Assembly: GCF_021018895.1 (NCBI RefSeq)
Contig: NC_079364.1
Span: forward strand, 14,252,385 to 14,316,384
Source: Seriola aureovittata
Taxonomy: Eukaryota > Chordata > Actinopteri > Carangiformes > Carangidae
Direction: 5' to 3'
DNA: 64,000 nt
Shown here: piece by piece, positions 27,886 through 40,050 of the stretch
Numbering within the stretch: the first letter of the stretch is position 1
How the letters are laid out: every line of letters begins with the position of its first letter
The notes under the pieces: model-generated
The model's input: only the letters and a program-made list of their open reading frames with translations
What the model was told of the DNA's origin: nothing
The model's database searches: none
Translations under genes and position numbers: made by a program

Positions 27886-27997
27886 GATAGAGTCCCGTAT
27901 GTCCAAGTCAGCAGCCCACCAGAGATCCCCCAGTATGGTCACAGGGTCCTCCAAGGCAGTGACCTCTGCAGCAGCAGATGCCACCTCAGGGTCAAAG
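27886..27997 (+). CDS. plekha7: plekha7 exon: linker between WW2 and PH
   Basis: The acceptor is CTCAACTGTAG and the donor AAAG|GTGAGG. The first base completes AGG (Arg), giving RIESRMSKSAAHQRSPSMVT, then GSSKAVTSAAADATSGSK. Spacing from LQ to MSK equals that of human PLEKHA7 (six residues). It leaves in phase 0. Rich in Ser and Ala, it is probably disordered. Its ATG is the first internal Met if an upstream non-coding exon is used. Confidence 0.92.
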
Positions 27998-29209
27998 GTG
28001 AGGAGCAGTGTTTCTCTTCTCTGAGAGTCCAGCTGTTTCATGTCAAGTATGTTTTGCTTGTGTTAGTTTTAATGTAGAACCTAAACTTTGAAATTCTCAT
28101 TATGTTTATAGAGAAAATGAATCTTAAAATAGTATAGTATAGTAAAATGTTCAAAAAGGTTTTTTTTTAATATTTATTGTAATCCACCATACATTTCTGT
28201 TTAGTGTAGCGAATTGCTCTTGGAGCTCTCTTGATGACTGTTAATGGTCATGTTGATAAATTGGTTTAATCAACTCTAGGAGACATTATCTCATTGTGAG
28301 TAATGACCACAGAGAGAAATAATTCAGTAATTTTTCAAGCTTAATAAAACTCAAATACACATCCTGTGGGACTGGACAGGGGCGTATGCATCTTTCTGCC
28401 ATTCTTGCTGTTGTTTCCACAGCGATCATGGAAATTTTTGGCGCAAACATGTTGTGTCACTGAATGTGGGACACGCCACAGAAGCACAGGAAAATAGAAA
28501 GACACTTCGAAATCTAAAATTTCTAATGGCACCCCTGAAAGCCACTTAAAGACAGTTGATATTGATGTTAGAGACACTTGTTCCTCTGGGGAAAATTATC
28601 TGCAAAAATGCTTTTAATTAGTTTGCGTATTGATTTTTTTGTGTGATTTAATCATCTTACTATTTACATTTTGGTACCACTGGTGTTTTTGATTGTCTAA
28701 TTAAAACAGTTATGATTGTGTCTCACTTATGTCTTTGTATAAGGAATTGCATATACATATTTGTCCCCTCAGCATTTGTCTTCTTTCAGCTTTGAGCTGG
28801 TCAACATGACAACCCAAAGTATTTCTGTAGAAAAATACCTGAGAAAAAGTGTGAGCTCATTGTCACAGAGAAGATGTAGTCTGAAATGACTGTGTCTAAA
28901 AATATGCCTGATTATAAATGGATTCACACATCCACAGGAACAGCAGTTGGTATTTCCTCTTCTCATTCGGGGTGTTAAAAGAAGGAAGTTCATGGAAAAT
29001 GCCATTTTACTTAGTTTAAAGACTGTTTGTCTTTACTTTTCAGTTAACTAAATTTGCAGTTGTATTGTTTGTGCTGTGGATGACAGTGGTCAGTACAATA
29101 CTACTCGCTATTAATAATAGCTGTATTCTGTAAGCAAAGTCAATTGAATTACAGTTCTTCAGCATAGCTACCATATAATCTCATCCTCCTTGGTTTTTCT
29201 TTTTTGCAG
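27998..29209 (+). other. Intron
   Basis: About 1.2 kb of AT-rich DNA with no recognisable element or exon. Confidence 0.7.
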
Positions 29210-29314
29210 GGCTCCAGAGTTACGGGGAAAGTACACAGTTTTGGCAAGCGGGATCATGCTATTAAAAGAAACCTCAACATCCCAGTGGTGGTGAGAGGCT
29301 GGCTCTATAAACAG
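29210..29314 (+). CDS. plekha7: plekha7 exon: start of PH domain
   Basis: Thirty-five codons in phase 0, bordered by TTTTTTGCAG and CAG|GTGAGC. It encodes GSRVTGKVHSFGKRDHAIKR, then NLNIPVVVRGWLYKQ. The last ten residues form the first strand of the PH domain (GWLYKQ), residues about 116-125 of the model. The basic KRDHAIKR segment is conserved in PLEKHA5, 6 and 7. Confidence 0.96.
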
Positions 29315-29440
29315 GTGAGCCAGAGTTCCTCTGGTCAATTTTGATATTTTAATGTATTGAAAATGCCAAACATTCTCCTTGTCCTGGTTCAAAATGAGAG
29401 GATCTGCTGGTTTACTCTGTTTTACATCATTTGAATTTAA

Positions 29441-29559
29441 TATTTTGGGGTATTGGACTATTACTCAGACAAAACAAGACGTCACCCTAGGCATTTTGCC
29501 AATATTTTCTAACAAGGGAATGAATTAATCAATCATAAAAATAAGCATTAGTTGCAGCC
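29441..29559 (-). repeat. hAT-like 'GGGCTGCAACTAA' family fragment, copy 1
   Basis: The right end, AATAAGCATTAGTTGCAGCC, is the reverse complement of the GGCTGCAACTAATGCTTATT-type terminus. The interior has ATTGGACTATT and GACAAAACAAGACGTCACC. It is related to 39003-39288 and 50400-50680 in this window. The left end is decayed. Confidence 0.6.
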
Positions 29560-30127
29560 TTACAAATGTTAAAAAGAAAACACAGCCTCAAATCTGTCAC
29601 ATCTGAAATACCAGTCACATATTCATAGTTTACCCTCCCTGCAGAAGGTGAGATATTTCACTGTACGACAGGTACATCTGTGTGTTGTGTGAAAGCAACC
29701 TTGTCTGCTAAAGATAAACATGATAATTTACATCATTATTCTCTGCACTAAAGCTCTTATCAGTAATCTATCATTGTGTACAGAATACGATGTGATATGT
29801 CAGTAAAAATGAATGTTCAGAATGACCTTGCAACCATTTTAGTGAATCTGGACTTTAATGTCTTATGTGAGCGCACAATTCTAAGAAGTATTAGATATAA
29901 AAAGCACAGACCAAACCCAGAGTTGGAGACCTACAGTACTGAGTTAAATGTAGAGAAAGAAAAAAAAAAAAATAGAATTATTGCTCCAGTGATATGCATA
30001 AAGCCCCGACCCCACCCGTTCCTCTATTCCCAAACTACACTTTTTAATTAAAATGTGAATTACATTGTGTTACTCCAAGGTGGATTTCTAAATACACTGT
30101 GTGTTGTGTTTCCCCCTTTACCTCCAG

Positions 30128-30200
30128 GACAGCTCTGGAATGCGACTGTGGAAACGGAAGTGGTTTGTTTTGTCAGACTACTGCTTGTTTTACTACAAAG
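30128..30200 (+). CDS. plekha7: plekha7 exon: PH domain strands 2-3
   Basis: The acceptor is TTTACCTCCAG and the donor AAAG|GTGAGT. It enters in phase 0 and leaves with one base. It encodes DSSGMRLWKRKWFVLSDYCL then FYYK, residues 126-149. The basic LWKRKWF segment and the FYYK strand are hallmarks of phosphoinositide-binding PH domains of this family. Confidence 0.97.
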
Positions 30201-30404
30201 GTGAGTCTGTGAAAAGTGCACTTGGCCAGGGTTTAAGAGACAACATTTTTTAGATCACTGTTGTTTCTCTTCAGATCGTATAAATCTTTCGCCTTTTACT
30301 AAAGATTTCCGTGGAGAGGAACAATAAGAGTTCAAATAAATTTTTTGATGCCCTGCTGAAAGGTGGGGCTTAAAAAAAAAAGAAAAAAAAGAAAAAAAAA
30401 AAGC

Positions 30405-30601
30405 AGGTGTCGTGTGGCGTAGTGGTGTAAGCAGGCGCCCCAAGGCTGCAATCGTCGCTGCAGTCGGCCCCGGCTCGAGTCCCGCATTGGACGGCCTTTG
30501 CTGCATGTCATTCCCCCTCTCTGCCCATTTCCTGTCTCTCTCTACTGTCCTGTCCATTAAAGGCATAAAAAAAGCCCAAAAAATATACTTAAAAAAAAAA
30601 A
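30405..30601 (+). mobile_element. tRNA-derived SINE
   Basis: A tRNA-like head carries an A box TGGCGTAGTGG at 30415-30425 and a B box GGCTCGAGTCC at 30472-30482, 47 bases apart. A body with TTTGCTGCATGTCATTCCCC and TCATT/CATTAAAGGCA follows, ending in an A-rich tail to 30601. I recognise head and body as a widespread percomorph SINE. It is preceded by a long A-rich run; CTTAAAAAAAAAA occurs on both sides and may be a target duplication or just tail sequence. It lies in the intron between two PH exons, in the sense orientation. Confidence 0.85.
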
Positions 30602-31043
30602 GAGACAAAATTTACAATGGATTTGGTTGTAAAATTAGAAACACAAACCTTTAGTGATCTCCTCTGCAGGAAGATACATTTCTTGATAAATAACAGCCTG
30701 TAATTAGACGTATGACATCTACTGCTGTTTCTTACTCTCCCTGGTTTTCTATTCCTCTCACTTCTCCTTCCTCATTAACTTGAGTGTTTTATTATGGGAT
30801 ATAATCTCTGCTTGCGTTGCTATAGCATCTACCTCCTCTCCTCCATTAATCATACTGAATAATAGATAAACCACATGCCACCTCGTGCCACATGCTGCCA
30901 CATGGCCCCTTCCAGACAAGAGTCACCCATGAATTATGCCTTACTGATCTCCCTGCTGTTCATAAATCTGCAGTCACTTGTAAACATCATAAAAAAATCT
31001 TGGCAGAATTAGAGATTGTTGTTTTGGGCGCCCGTAACAATAT

Positions 31044-31046
<3 letters not shown>

Positions 31047-31084
<38 letters not shown>
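31047..31084. repeat. (GT)19 microsatellite near an acceptor
   Basis: Pure GT run ending about 29 bases upstream of the exon at 31114, so it lies where the branch point and pyrimidine tract would normally be. Confidence 0.95.
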
Positions 31085-31090
<6 letters not shown>

Positions 31091-31113
31091 CTGTGTGTGT
31101 CCTTGCTTCACAG

Positions 31114-31214
31114 ACAGCCGAGAGGAGACAGTACTCGGTAGCATCCCTCTCCCCAGTTATGTCATCGCACCAGTTGAGCCTGATGACCACATAAACCGCA
31201 AATATGCTTTCAAG
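31114..31214 (+). CDS. plekha7: plekha7 exon: PH domain central strands
   Basis: The acceptor is CCTTGCTTCACAG and the donor AAG|GTAACA. Two bases complete GAC (Asp). It encodes DSREETVLGSIPLPSYVIAP, then VEPDDHINRKYAFK, residues 150-183. LGSIPLPSYVIxPV is near-identical to human PLEKHA7. It leaves in phase 0. Confidence 0.97.
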
Positions 31215-34200
31215 GTAACACTAAAGTGGCACTGAATCACATTTATGAAAGACACAATCATGTCCATGTGTAGCGAGCAAATCTTGTTCACTATTTACAG
31301 TGTTTCTAGGAATGTTTATTGCTACATCACTGTTGGATAGCAATCCTCACATACTGCCCCCTCCCCAAATGTGGTCTCTGTAATACAGGAAGGCTGGCTG
31401 GGTACTCGTGTACTTGAGTACCAAAGAAAATGTGTCTGTAGCATCAAAAACTGTCAAAAGTCTTCTTCACTTATTGTTTTATCAAATATTTAAAAAAGAA
31501 AAAAAAACAACAACAAATTCTTAAAGTAAGTTAGGGAAAAAGTATTGCTTTGTCATCCCTACTGAAACGAGTACTGTTTTACACTCTCACTTACAATTTC
31601 AACCTATGTTAACATTTTTGTGCAAGAGAGATTTTGCATTCAACTCAGGTTTTAAATTCTATGAAGATTTCTTCCTGAAGCAGAGTTTTGCAGATTCTGG
31701 TGGAAATTTTGACCCTCTGGTCCCTGACCTTTATTAAAGCAAACCCAACAGTGCGTGTGACAGTGGATGGCTACAGTACAACCCTTTATGTATTCTAGTC
31801 ACACTTCTAAAAGACACGATCTGCTCATATTAGCATATGTATTTCAAGTAAGGTAGACTTATGCATGGTCTGACTTCAACTTTTGTGAGCAGGGGCAGAA
31901 ACAAATGTTTCACTGTGTTTCAGTTCCTCAGCCACTGTGCTGGAGAGGCTGCAGCAGTGCAGTCTGTAATATGGTGTGCACAGTGCAACAACTTTGTTCT
32001 TTCACAGAAATTTGAATGACACATAACTTCTTTATTATATCACAACAGCCAGACACTATGTGGTAATAGTGTCATTTTTACTTGAAAGTGTGCAGCAGAA
32101 CTTCTCCTTGCATGCGCCAAAGTCTTTTTTTTTCTTCTTTTCCTTCTGTGAATTCTGCCAGAGGACAGCAAAGGGATTCATGTCTTTTTCTTAGAGCAAG
32201 AGGGTTAACAATATCCAGCTCCTCCTTTGTGAAAACACAGAGCTTGTTGCAAATAACAATAGTGCCTGAATGTTTGATGCATCACTGCAGCTTCAGGGCA
32301 TTCTGTTGCAATCCTTACAGCTCCTTTGTACTTGGGCTTTTTGTTCTTGGATTCTGTTTGTATGGATGTGAATATGAATGCGTGTGCTTGTGTGGTATGT
32401 ATCGCCTGTGCTTTAAAGATCATATTACATACAATGGAATTTGTATGATAATAGTTCTGCGGGGAATATTAATTATACATTCAGCCTATTCACCGTCTCC
32501 TCCCACTGCCTGCCAGGGAATATATGTAAGGTTAGGTGAAATGAGCCTGGGCTCTGCTGTACCACCCGGTATTTAAGAGATCCTTATTTCTTCCCTCCCT
32601 CTCCCTGAGCCATCATGCATTAAACAGCAGGAGATTTCATTACATGCATCCGAGGTGCTTTGGAAATTTTCAGTTACTGCTAAGTAAGCATGACAACTGC
32701 TCAGTAGATGTCTGCTGTTGTTCAACAATGGGATGTTCCAGACTATTAGAGCCACTGACATGTACAGTGAATTTCAGACTACAGCTTGTGTTGGCCCGAA
32801 GTAATGAGTTGAAATAATTGACTACAGATAGTGAAAACCAAATTCAGAAGCATCAGTTGAGTAGAGAAGATATTAGATGCCACATTAGGTTGTATAAGTC
32901 AGTACAGTTCCTCTCTGAAATATTTACACTTATTATTAAGCTTTGTATTTTAATTTGTTTTACCTTCCTTTAAGCATTGCAGGCTGTACTGTGATGCAAC
33001 AATGATGTGTCCGATTTTAAAGTGTCAAAACACTTACTGTGTGATGCAGCTGTACTGTATGATGTTACTCACACTCGCTTCTGTGACGTCTCCCAAAGGA
33101 CCACAGACATTTCTGTTCTTTCTTATTGAGTCAGCACTGATCTGCTGTAACTTCCTGTTGTTTTCTGTTCTCTTATTTTTGCTCATCTCACTGTGTTTCT
33201 CTCATTCCCTGTTGGTCAATTGCCTCCCATTGTGACCTGGTGTGTGTGCGCGGGCGGAGTGAGTACTGTTCTCTGCGGGCGGCCATCCTGAATCACACAG
33301 ACTTCCTGTCTTGCATGAATAGGTATTTGATTTCACTTTAGCCTCATCAGTGGACCGCCATTCTCAGCTCATTTTGTTTCATATCATGCTACTAGCTGCT
33401 GAATACACATTACTATAAATGTGCATCAAAGCCCTATCATGTACAGACATGACTACAGCAACACTCATCCATGGACAATGCCAGAGTGTGTGGGAGTGCC
33501 GTTAGTTTTAGTAAACAATTTGGATGTGAATGTTTAAAAAAAAAAAAAGGACAAAGCTTCTGTTACTGACACTCACCTCTTCTACATGTATAGTAAGTAC
33601 ACTGTGAGTGAGTATTAAGACAGTAACACTTTTGTTACTTGTTACTGCTGTTTTGCACTGTACTCCAGCAAATTAGATTTTCAATCAAAAAAATAAAATT
33701 GTTCTCATTCAGAGCAGAAATGATAATACTCTTATTCATAGTTACCAAAAGAAAACAGTCTCTCCCTGCACTGTTCACCCAGTGTGGATATAAACGTTGT
33801 CAAATCAAAGGTGGGCGTCTGCACTTTAACCTCAAAGTCATAATTTCAGTTCAAATCCAATGTGCTGGACTACAGAGCAAGAAAAAGAAAACGTGTGAAA
33901 TATCCAGATGTTTAGTACGTTAGCCAAATGCTAATTTTATGAATGTGGTCAACTGGGAGAGCATGACAATCATATTGCCGGTTGATCTTTCTCATAGACG
34001 CACATCCTCAGTGGCTCTGGTATTTGTCTTGTCGAGCTGTGTATCACTTATCACCTTGTTATCATCATGGGAGAGGTGGGACAACAGCGTCACAGCCATT
34101 ATTTTCATATTTTCATTGCATTTCTTCAGATGTTTGCTAACATCAGCAATTTGCCCCCTGCTGCTGTACATATATTAATTTGTATATTGTTTTGCAACTG

Positions 34201-34901
34201 AAGATACAATATAATCCGTTAGCTTGTTTCTCCGCATCTGTTCTGAAGCAGGTTCTTTTTTAAATTGACTTCACAGTGTTTGGCTTAGAACTTGTCTAAA
34301 AGTTGAAGAATTTTCAGTAGAATGACTGTATTCACTTTATACTCAAAATAGATAAATCATGGTGGTTAATAGGAAGGTATTTTGAGCTAGTGAAGTGCTC
34401 ATAGCGACTGCAACATGCTATGACAGTTTATGAACATAAAAAAAAGAGGGGAGCAGGATTATATCTTTGTAGTTACTGAGAGAACCTTTTTCTGTTATTG
34501 TGGATAGGTTTTTGTTTTTTTTTTTGCAGATTTTACTTGTACTGTATTCAGTGAAGATCACACTGTTTCCATGGTATACACTATATAATGCAGTTGGTCC
34601 TTTTTAGTGGGTGTCAGCAGTTATTCGTGAATTTTGTTATGGTGGAGTTACAACAATTAATGTGAAATAACTAGCATTTTACATAAATATGTTGATGCTT
34701 GCACTTTTTTTTTACTATATATTGGGTAGATCAGTGCGACATATTTAGCAGATGACTGTGGTATAGCTGGTTGTCTGCATCGGAAGTGGATGGGGTTCGG
34801 TGAAGTTTGGAGGATTTGGTGGCCACACTGTACAATCAAGCTTTTGAGACAGATTTATACCGTCACATAGAAATGACAAGCAAGATAATATTTATAATGT
34901 G

Positions 34902-34983
<82 letters not shown>

Positions 34984-35364
34984 CCTGCCTAAAGTGGTGA
35001 CAGGTAATTGACTTTCCTTTGCTGCTGTATGGCTATTTCCTGAGTCGCTGTCTAATTTCTGTGTGCTAAAGAGGCTGTACAGAGTTTTTTTTTTTAATAA
35101 ATGTAACCTGGGTAATGCTTTTTTCCTTGCCAGAAACAACACAATGTTCACATTGTTTTTACTTCAGCGCTTTGCTCCCTCCCTACTCTTTTTTTTTTCA
35201 GTAAAATGTCGCTGTGAACTGACTGAGCTGACAGCTGTCAGTCTCAGTACACAAGGCAGCAAAGGTTTTCACTCATCGGCCTCACTGGCAGGTTTTTCTT
35301 AGGTATAGAAGTTCTCATATCTATCCTCTGTCTCTCTCCCTCTCGCTCTCCCTCTCTCTGATAG
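31215..35364 (+). other. Intron within the PH domain
   Basis: About 4.1 kb. It holds a (TG)39 run at 34904 and poly(A/T) runs. A G+C-rich patch near 33240-33330 was considered as an exon and rejected. No other element was recognised. Confidence 0.7.
34904..34981. repeat. (TG)39 microsatellite
   Basis: Pure TG run of 78 bp in an intron. Confidence 0.96.
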
Positions 35365-35543
35365 GCGAGCCACACAGGAATGCGCTCCTACATTTACAAT
35401 AAGAACTCTGTGATTGGCTCACAGGCAGAACACTGCGGGATGCGGACATATTTCTTCAGTGCGGACACACAGGAGGACATGAATGGCTGGATCCGGGCCA
35501 TGAACCAGGCTGCGCTAATGCAGCAGAGTCACACTATAAAGAG
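35365..35543 (+). CDS. plekha7: plekha7 exon: end of PH domain
   Basis: The acceptor is CTCTCTCTGATAG and the donor AAGAG|GTTGGT (weaker than consensus). It enters in phase 0 and leaves with two bases. It encodes ASHTGMRSYIYNKNSVIGSQ and AEHCGMRTYFFSADTQEDMN, then GWIRAMNQAALMQQSHTIK. The C-terminal PH helix carries the invariant Trp (GWIRAM, residue 225). SADTQEDMNxW is typical of PLEKHA7. Confidence 0.97.
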
Positions 35544-35893
35544 GTTGGTCTTGCTCTACCGAGTAGGATTCTCTTCCCTCATTGGTTGGGCATCCACTAG
35601 TATCAACATCTTTCTTTCCATAAAGCACAGCAGTCTCTGTCAGCTGGATATGTCTTGAGATGATATTATGAAGGGAACCTGGGCATCATAGTATTCAACC
35701 AAATAGTTATTTTTAATCATCGTGTGTTATTTCGTCTACAGTGTTAGACTGCAGTGTTGAACTGACCACTGCTTTAATGCTGCTTTCATAACTATAATTT
35801 GCTCCTTTTTCCTGCCTTCATGGGCTTTGTTTTAACAGCAGTCTTCCACAGCAGGTGCAACTCTGTCCGTCTGTTCTAGGGCACAAAGATGTC

Positions 35894-35952
<59 letters not shown>

Positions 35953-37116
35953 GCATCTGGGTCTGGTATAAATGAGGCTCATTGCAACCATTGCCAGCTG
36001 AGCACAAGCCTCACATAAGAGATGTGCTAATGCAGATTGTCTTTCTACAGCAGTAATCACAATGTAGAGCTGTCCGCAGAATGTTTTGGAAAATATTCAC
36101 AATCAATGGCAGAAATAGTCTGCAATACAGTCTGATACTCTGTGACAATTGTATCTGTGTTAAATGTATTACAAACTGCATCTAGACGTGTTGGATTAGC
36201 TGGATGCATCATTTATCCGGTGGTCGGAACAGTTCAAATGTCTGTGCAATAATGCCACTTAGAGGCCAACGTAAGTAATTACTCCTGAAATGTTTATTTT
36301 GAAAAGCACTCAGTGTCCTACATGAAAATCCTAGTTTGGTCCCTTGAAATGAAACATTAATTATATGAAATGCTTTGCACTAATGAAGGTATAATAAATG
36401 ATAACACTAAACTCACTTATTCAATCATCCAAAGCACGTCTTTTATTACTGCTCCTATCTTCATATTCTACCTCAGGAGTTACTTTCCCAAGAAATAAGC
36501 AACTTTTAAGTGTATTCAGTTTGTAAAATTAAAAGTAAACTGTTTGAGTACCATACTACCCAAAGCTATTTAATGAAGACAAAACAACTGTCAATTCTCC
36601 CTGGGGATTCTCTCTTTATGGATTCTCCAGCAAAACCTCTAAAAAGTGCAGATGTAAACTTACTGAATAACTCCCTATGGTCTCTGATCTTTCCTGAGTG
36701 AAACTCAGTAATGGATCTGACCGTATGTAAAAGTGTCTCTGCAAATGAATTGGGAAATTACCTTCAGGATCATGAAGGTTAATTTTTGTGGCCACTGTGC
36801 TTTTTTTATCCACCTCTTAATGCTTTAAACAAGGGATTCATTTTTCAAGAATAGAGCTGCTATTCACCATAATATACAATGAACAGGAAAAATTAGATAA
36901 TGAATAAACAAGTGTATGAATGTAGCCATTTATAACAGTTGTAAGGTGAAGTACTGTTCTACTTCGAGACATACTCTGTAACTTGGGATATGTTGTATGT
37001 AGAAATGTTTTTCAATTAAATAAACTTGATAAATATAGTGAAAAACACACCTACAGTTCAAACAGAATATAATAATTGGTGTTAATATTAAATCATCCCC
37101 TCTCACTTTTTTTCAG
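35544..37116 (+). other. Intron
   Basis: About 1.6 kb; (GT)n at 35898-35949, otherwise nothing recognised. Confidence 0.7.
35898..35949. repeat. (GT)26 microsatellite
   Basis: Pure GT run in an intron. Confidence 0.95.
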
Positions 37117-37545
37117 AGAGGTGGAGAAGGCGGAGAAGGCTGCACAGCAAGCAGTTCCACAGACCAACCATGTCCACATCAACCAGAACTCATCTCAGTC
37201 AGAAAGCCTTCATAGGACAGACAGAGAGGAACCTCACGATAACGGTATCAGACTGGCTCATGGAGATGAGGTGAGGTATGGATTAGAGGTCCAAGGGAGG
37301 CCCAGCCAATCAGCCACAGAGGAAAGAGCAGAGAGACTCTCTCCAAACTCTGTCAATGGTGCCGCCCACAAGAACGAACAGCAAACTGTAATCCAAGTGA
37401 CTCTGCCGCCGGAACAAAATGGAAATCTTGTCTATCAGAGGGGCTTTGTTTCGCAGGCAGGCACTGAGAAACATGTGCAGAGGAAGAATACACTGGCTCA
37501 GGTGGAGCAGTGGGTCAAAGTTCAAAAAGGGGATCCAATCAAGAG
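37117..37545 (+). CDS. plekha7: plekha7 exon: hydrophilic region after PH
   Basis: The acceptor is CACTTTTTTTCAG and the donor AAGAG|GTCAGT; phase 2 in and phase 2 out. It begins EVEKAEKAAQQAVPQTNH, close to the KVERQAVPQANH of human PLEKHA7, and ends KNTLAQVEQWVKVQKGDPIK, matching its NLAQVEHWxxxQKGD. The middle (SSQSESLHRTDREE and on) is polar, low in hydrophobic residues and poorly conserved, so probably disordered. Residues 243-385. Confidence 0.96.
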
Positions 37546-37800
37546 GTCAGTTTGACGTCACACAGCCAGTTTGAATCGACCAACATTTCTCTCTAACAGC
37601 AGCATGAACAATGATGAAAATAAAAACTTTGAGTAAATGCTTCCCTCTAGTGGCTTTTATGAGTACATGAATATTTCAGTGGCTCAGTGTCTTATTTAAT
37701 TTTATTTTATTTTATGTAGAAAAAGAATTGTAATTGGGAACAGATAATATCCAAATCTTTATATAAAAGTAAAATTCTTCCATGTGTTTCTCTGTCTCAG

Positions 37801-38341
37801 TGCTCCCTCTGCTGAGTACAACCTCCCCCGGCGGACTCCTCCCTTAAAGCCCAAAGCCAGCACAGTGGATGCCACCTATCAGTCGTTGCCAAAGTCTCCA
37901 CGTCTCCCGCCTGACAGCAATTCTCCTCCAGCAACATGCAACCTGCCCAGTGACTACAAGTATGCTCATGACCGGCTCAGCCACTTCCGCATGTCCACTG
38001 ATGAGCGAATGGCCACCAAGGAGGGAATGGTGTGGCAGCTGTATGAGTGGCAGCAGCGGCAGCAGTTCCGTCACGGCAGCCCCACCGCTCCTGTGTACTC
38101 TGGGCCTAACTTCACAGACTCTTCATCTTTACGAGTTACGGTGGAGATGCCACGCTCCATCTCTGTCCCCCCGTCTCCGTGTGAAGTCCCACCGTCTGTC
38201 CCCTCCTCATTCAAACCCCTGTCCCCTCGCAGGCCACACACTCCTTCAGACAGACGCACAGTCAGGCCCCTGGATGAAGTGTTAACCGGGGACAGCACAA
38301 GATCCAGCTCACCAAGCCATATCTGTGCCCATCTTTCACAG
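37801..38341 (+). CDS. plekha7: plekha7 exon: Ser/Pro-rich core with WQLYEWQQRQQF block
   Basis: The largest exon, 541 bases. The acceptor is TTTCTCTGTCTCAG and the donor CACAG|GTAGGG. The first base completes AGT; it leaves in phase 0. Key conserved blocks are ATYQSLPKSPR, NLPSDYKYAHDRLSHFRMS, GMVWQLYEWQQRQQFRHGSP, PRSISVPPSPCEVPPS and RRPHTPSDR. PRSISVPPSP is a likely Ser-phosphorylation segment in this family. Residues 386-566. Confidence 0.97.
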
Positions 38342-39002
38342 GTAGGGCAGCTACTGAGGGTAGAGAGGCATCTCTGACTTACTTCTCATAAATCTTCTCC
38401 AGACAATTTAGACAACAGTTTACTTAAACATTGTATTATAAAATATAAAACAACATTTACTTTTTTCCCCAATCAAACTTTGAGATAGAAAGTATTAAAT
38501 GTAGTTCTAAATACTTTTCAAAGTACTCAAATATTGTGGAATATAGCATCTTAAGTGTTGCATTCATAGAATAATATTAACGAATAATTTTATATCAGTG
38601 CCTTTGATATTTCATTTCAACTTCAGATGTTAATGACATTCTAATCATTATGTACTACAGCCAAGATTAGCAAACATGCAGCCTGGTCTAGGAATAAGTT
38701 ATTCATGTAGAGCAAAAAGTCAGTATTACTCATTATAAAACTAAAAAAATGAAAATATTGGTGTAGTGGTGCACTTGATCTGAAGTTATTTTTAAGAAGA
38801 CGATAAAGGCTGATGCTGGTCTTATTTTATATTTTTATCAGTATTCACAAATACCATGAAAAAGACAAAACCTCAAAGGAATTTTTCCTTCTAACAAGTG
38901 TTGTCCATGTAGCCACATGCTGATTATAGCTTATGCCTCTGCACTATGCTTACCTTACCCTGATGCTAAAGGGTTTGAATGGCTGGTGTCATGGTAACCC
39001 CT

Positions 39003-39288
39003 GGGGCTGAAACAATTACACCATTAATCAATTAGTCAATCAACAGATTTTTTTCAAGAAAAAATTCAGTTTCTTCTTGGTTTTATAGCTGTATAAATGA
39101 AATATCTTTGCGTTTTGGACTGTTGGTTGGACAAAACAAACAATGTGAATATGCCCCATTTGGCTCTGGGAAATTGTGATGGCCTTTTTTAATCAATATC
39201 TGACTTTCTATAGGCAAAAAGATTCATTGATTAGTCAAGAAAATATTTGGTAGATTAATTAATAATGAAAATAATCATTAGTTGCCAC
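39003..39288 (-). mobile_element. hAT-like 'GGGCTGCAACTAA' family, copy 2 (near full length, non-autonomous)
   Basis: The left end reads GGGGCTGAAACAATTACACC. The right end, ATAATCATTAGTTGCCACT, read on the minus strand is AGTGGCAACTAATGATTAT, so the two ends are degenerate inverted repeats. Inside are TTTGCGTTTTGGACTGTTGG and GGACAAAACAA, which align with 29441-29559 (same orientation) and with the reverse complement of 50400-50680. About 286 bp, non-coding. Confidence 0.65.
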
Positions 39289-39544
39289 TTTAGTTAACAC
39301 ATCTGTAGTGTGTCTTGGAACAGGAAGTGATTCACAAGGGGCAGCAGTAGGTGTGTTCCCAGTGAGGTATCACGCTGCTATTACACTCATAGAAAGACTT
39401 GTTGTGTTGAATTACCTCATAGGTTCCAGTTAAGTTATGGTTAGGTGTACTTTATTGTCCAGTGGAGCGTGCCTAAGATCAGTGATTACAGTAATAAATC
39501 CAGGTATGATAAGAAATAGTGATAGTGGACAATAGTTCTTCTAA

Positions 39545-40050
39545 TTAAACCAGATATAAACAAAAGAATAAAAACCCAGATATGACAGGTATTGTAACCC
39601 TATTTGTTATCATGAATAAGTTCTTGTACCTGTTCAATCTACAATTTGGCATCCTGAACTGTTGGCCTGAGGGCAGTATCTCAAATTCTGGGTTCAGGAT
39701 GTGTGTTGGCTCATTCTGAATCTTCTGAGCCTCCCTGAGCACAGATTTCTTGTATAAGGACTGAAGAAAATTATGTTCTTTTTTCCCTATGATCTTCATG
39801 GCCATCTGGACGAGACGTGGGAGCTTGGGCTTTCACTGTTCTGCCAGGTTACCATACCAGACTTGTATGCCATATCGAATCACAAGCTGTTGAATTGTTA
39901 GATAAAAGGGAAACAAAAGTTTGCTGTTTAATCGGTAGAATCGGAGCCTTCTCAAGAAGTACATCCTCTGTTGTTTACAAAGGACACATAAATTGTTTTA
40001 ATGAAGTCCCACCGTCAGAGTCCCATAATTCTGCACACGATAAACGTGTA
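39545..40050 (-). pseudogene. LINE reverse-transcriptase ORF, 3' end remnant (L2/Rex-like)
   Basis: On the minus strand from about 39900 the frame reads IQQLVIRYGIQVWYGNLAEQ, a TGA stop, then KPKLPRLVQMAMKIIGKKEH. It continues through LYKKSVLREAQKIQNEPTHI to EILPSGQQFRMPNCRLNRYK. I recognise this as the C-terminal tail of fish non-LTR retrotransposon polymerases (…WYGNL…KIIGxxExxLxxLYxxxVLRxAQKIxxDPxHxLxxEFxLLPSGRRxRxPxCRxNRxKNSF). The in-frame stop and the missing catalytic region show it is dead and 5'-truncated, the usual fate of LINE copies. Confidence 0.8.

Noticed and set aside
30405..30601. A functional tRNA gene
   Set aside because: The A and B boxes are present, but no cloverleaf closes, and the SINE body and A-tail follow directly.
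32082..32576. 164-codon plus-strand open frame
   Set aside because: Longest plus-strand frame outside the gene, but no domain, no acceptor or donor of use, and it is bracketed by PH-domain exons of plekha7. Treated as chance.
33240..33330. G+C-rich patch as an extra PH-domain exon
   Set aside because: The PH sequence is continuous from 31214 (YAFK) to 35365 (ASHTGMR) as in human PLEKHA7. No good acceptor precedes the patch, and an in-frame TGA follows the only AG candidate.
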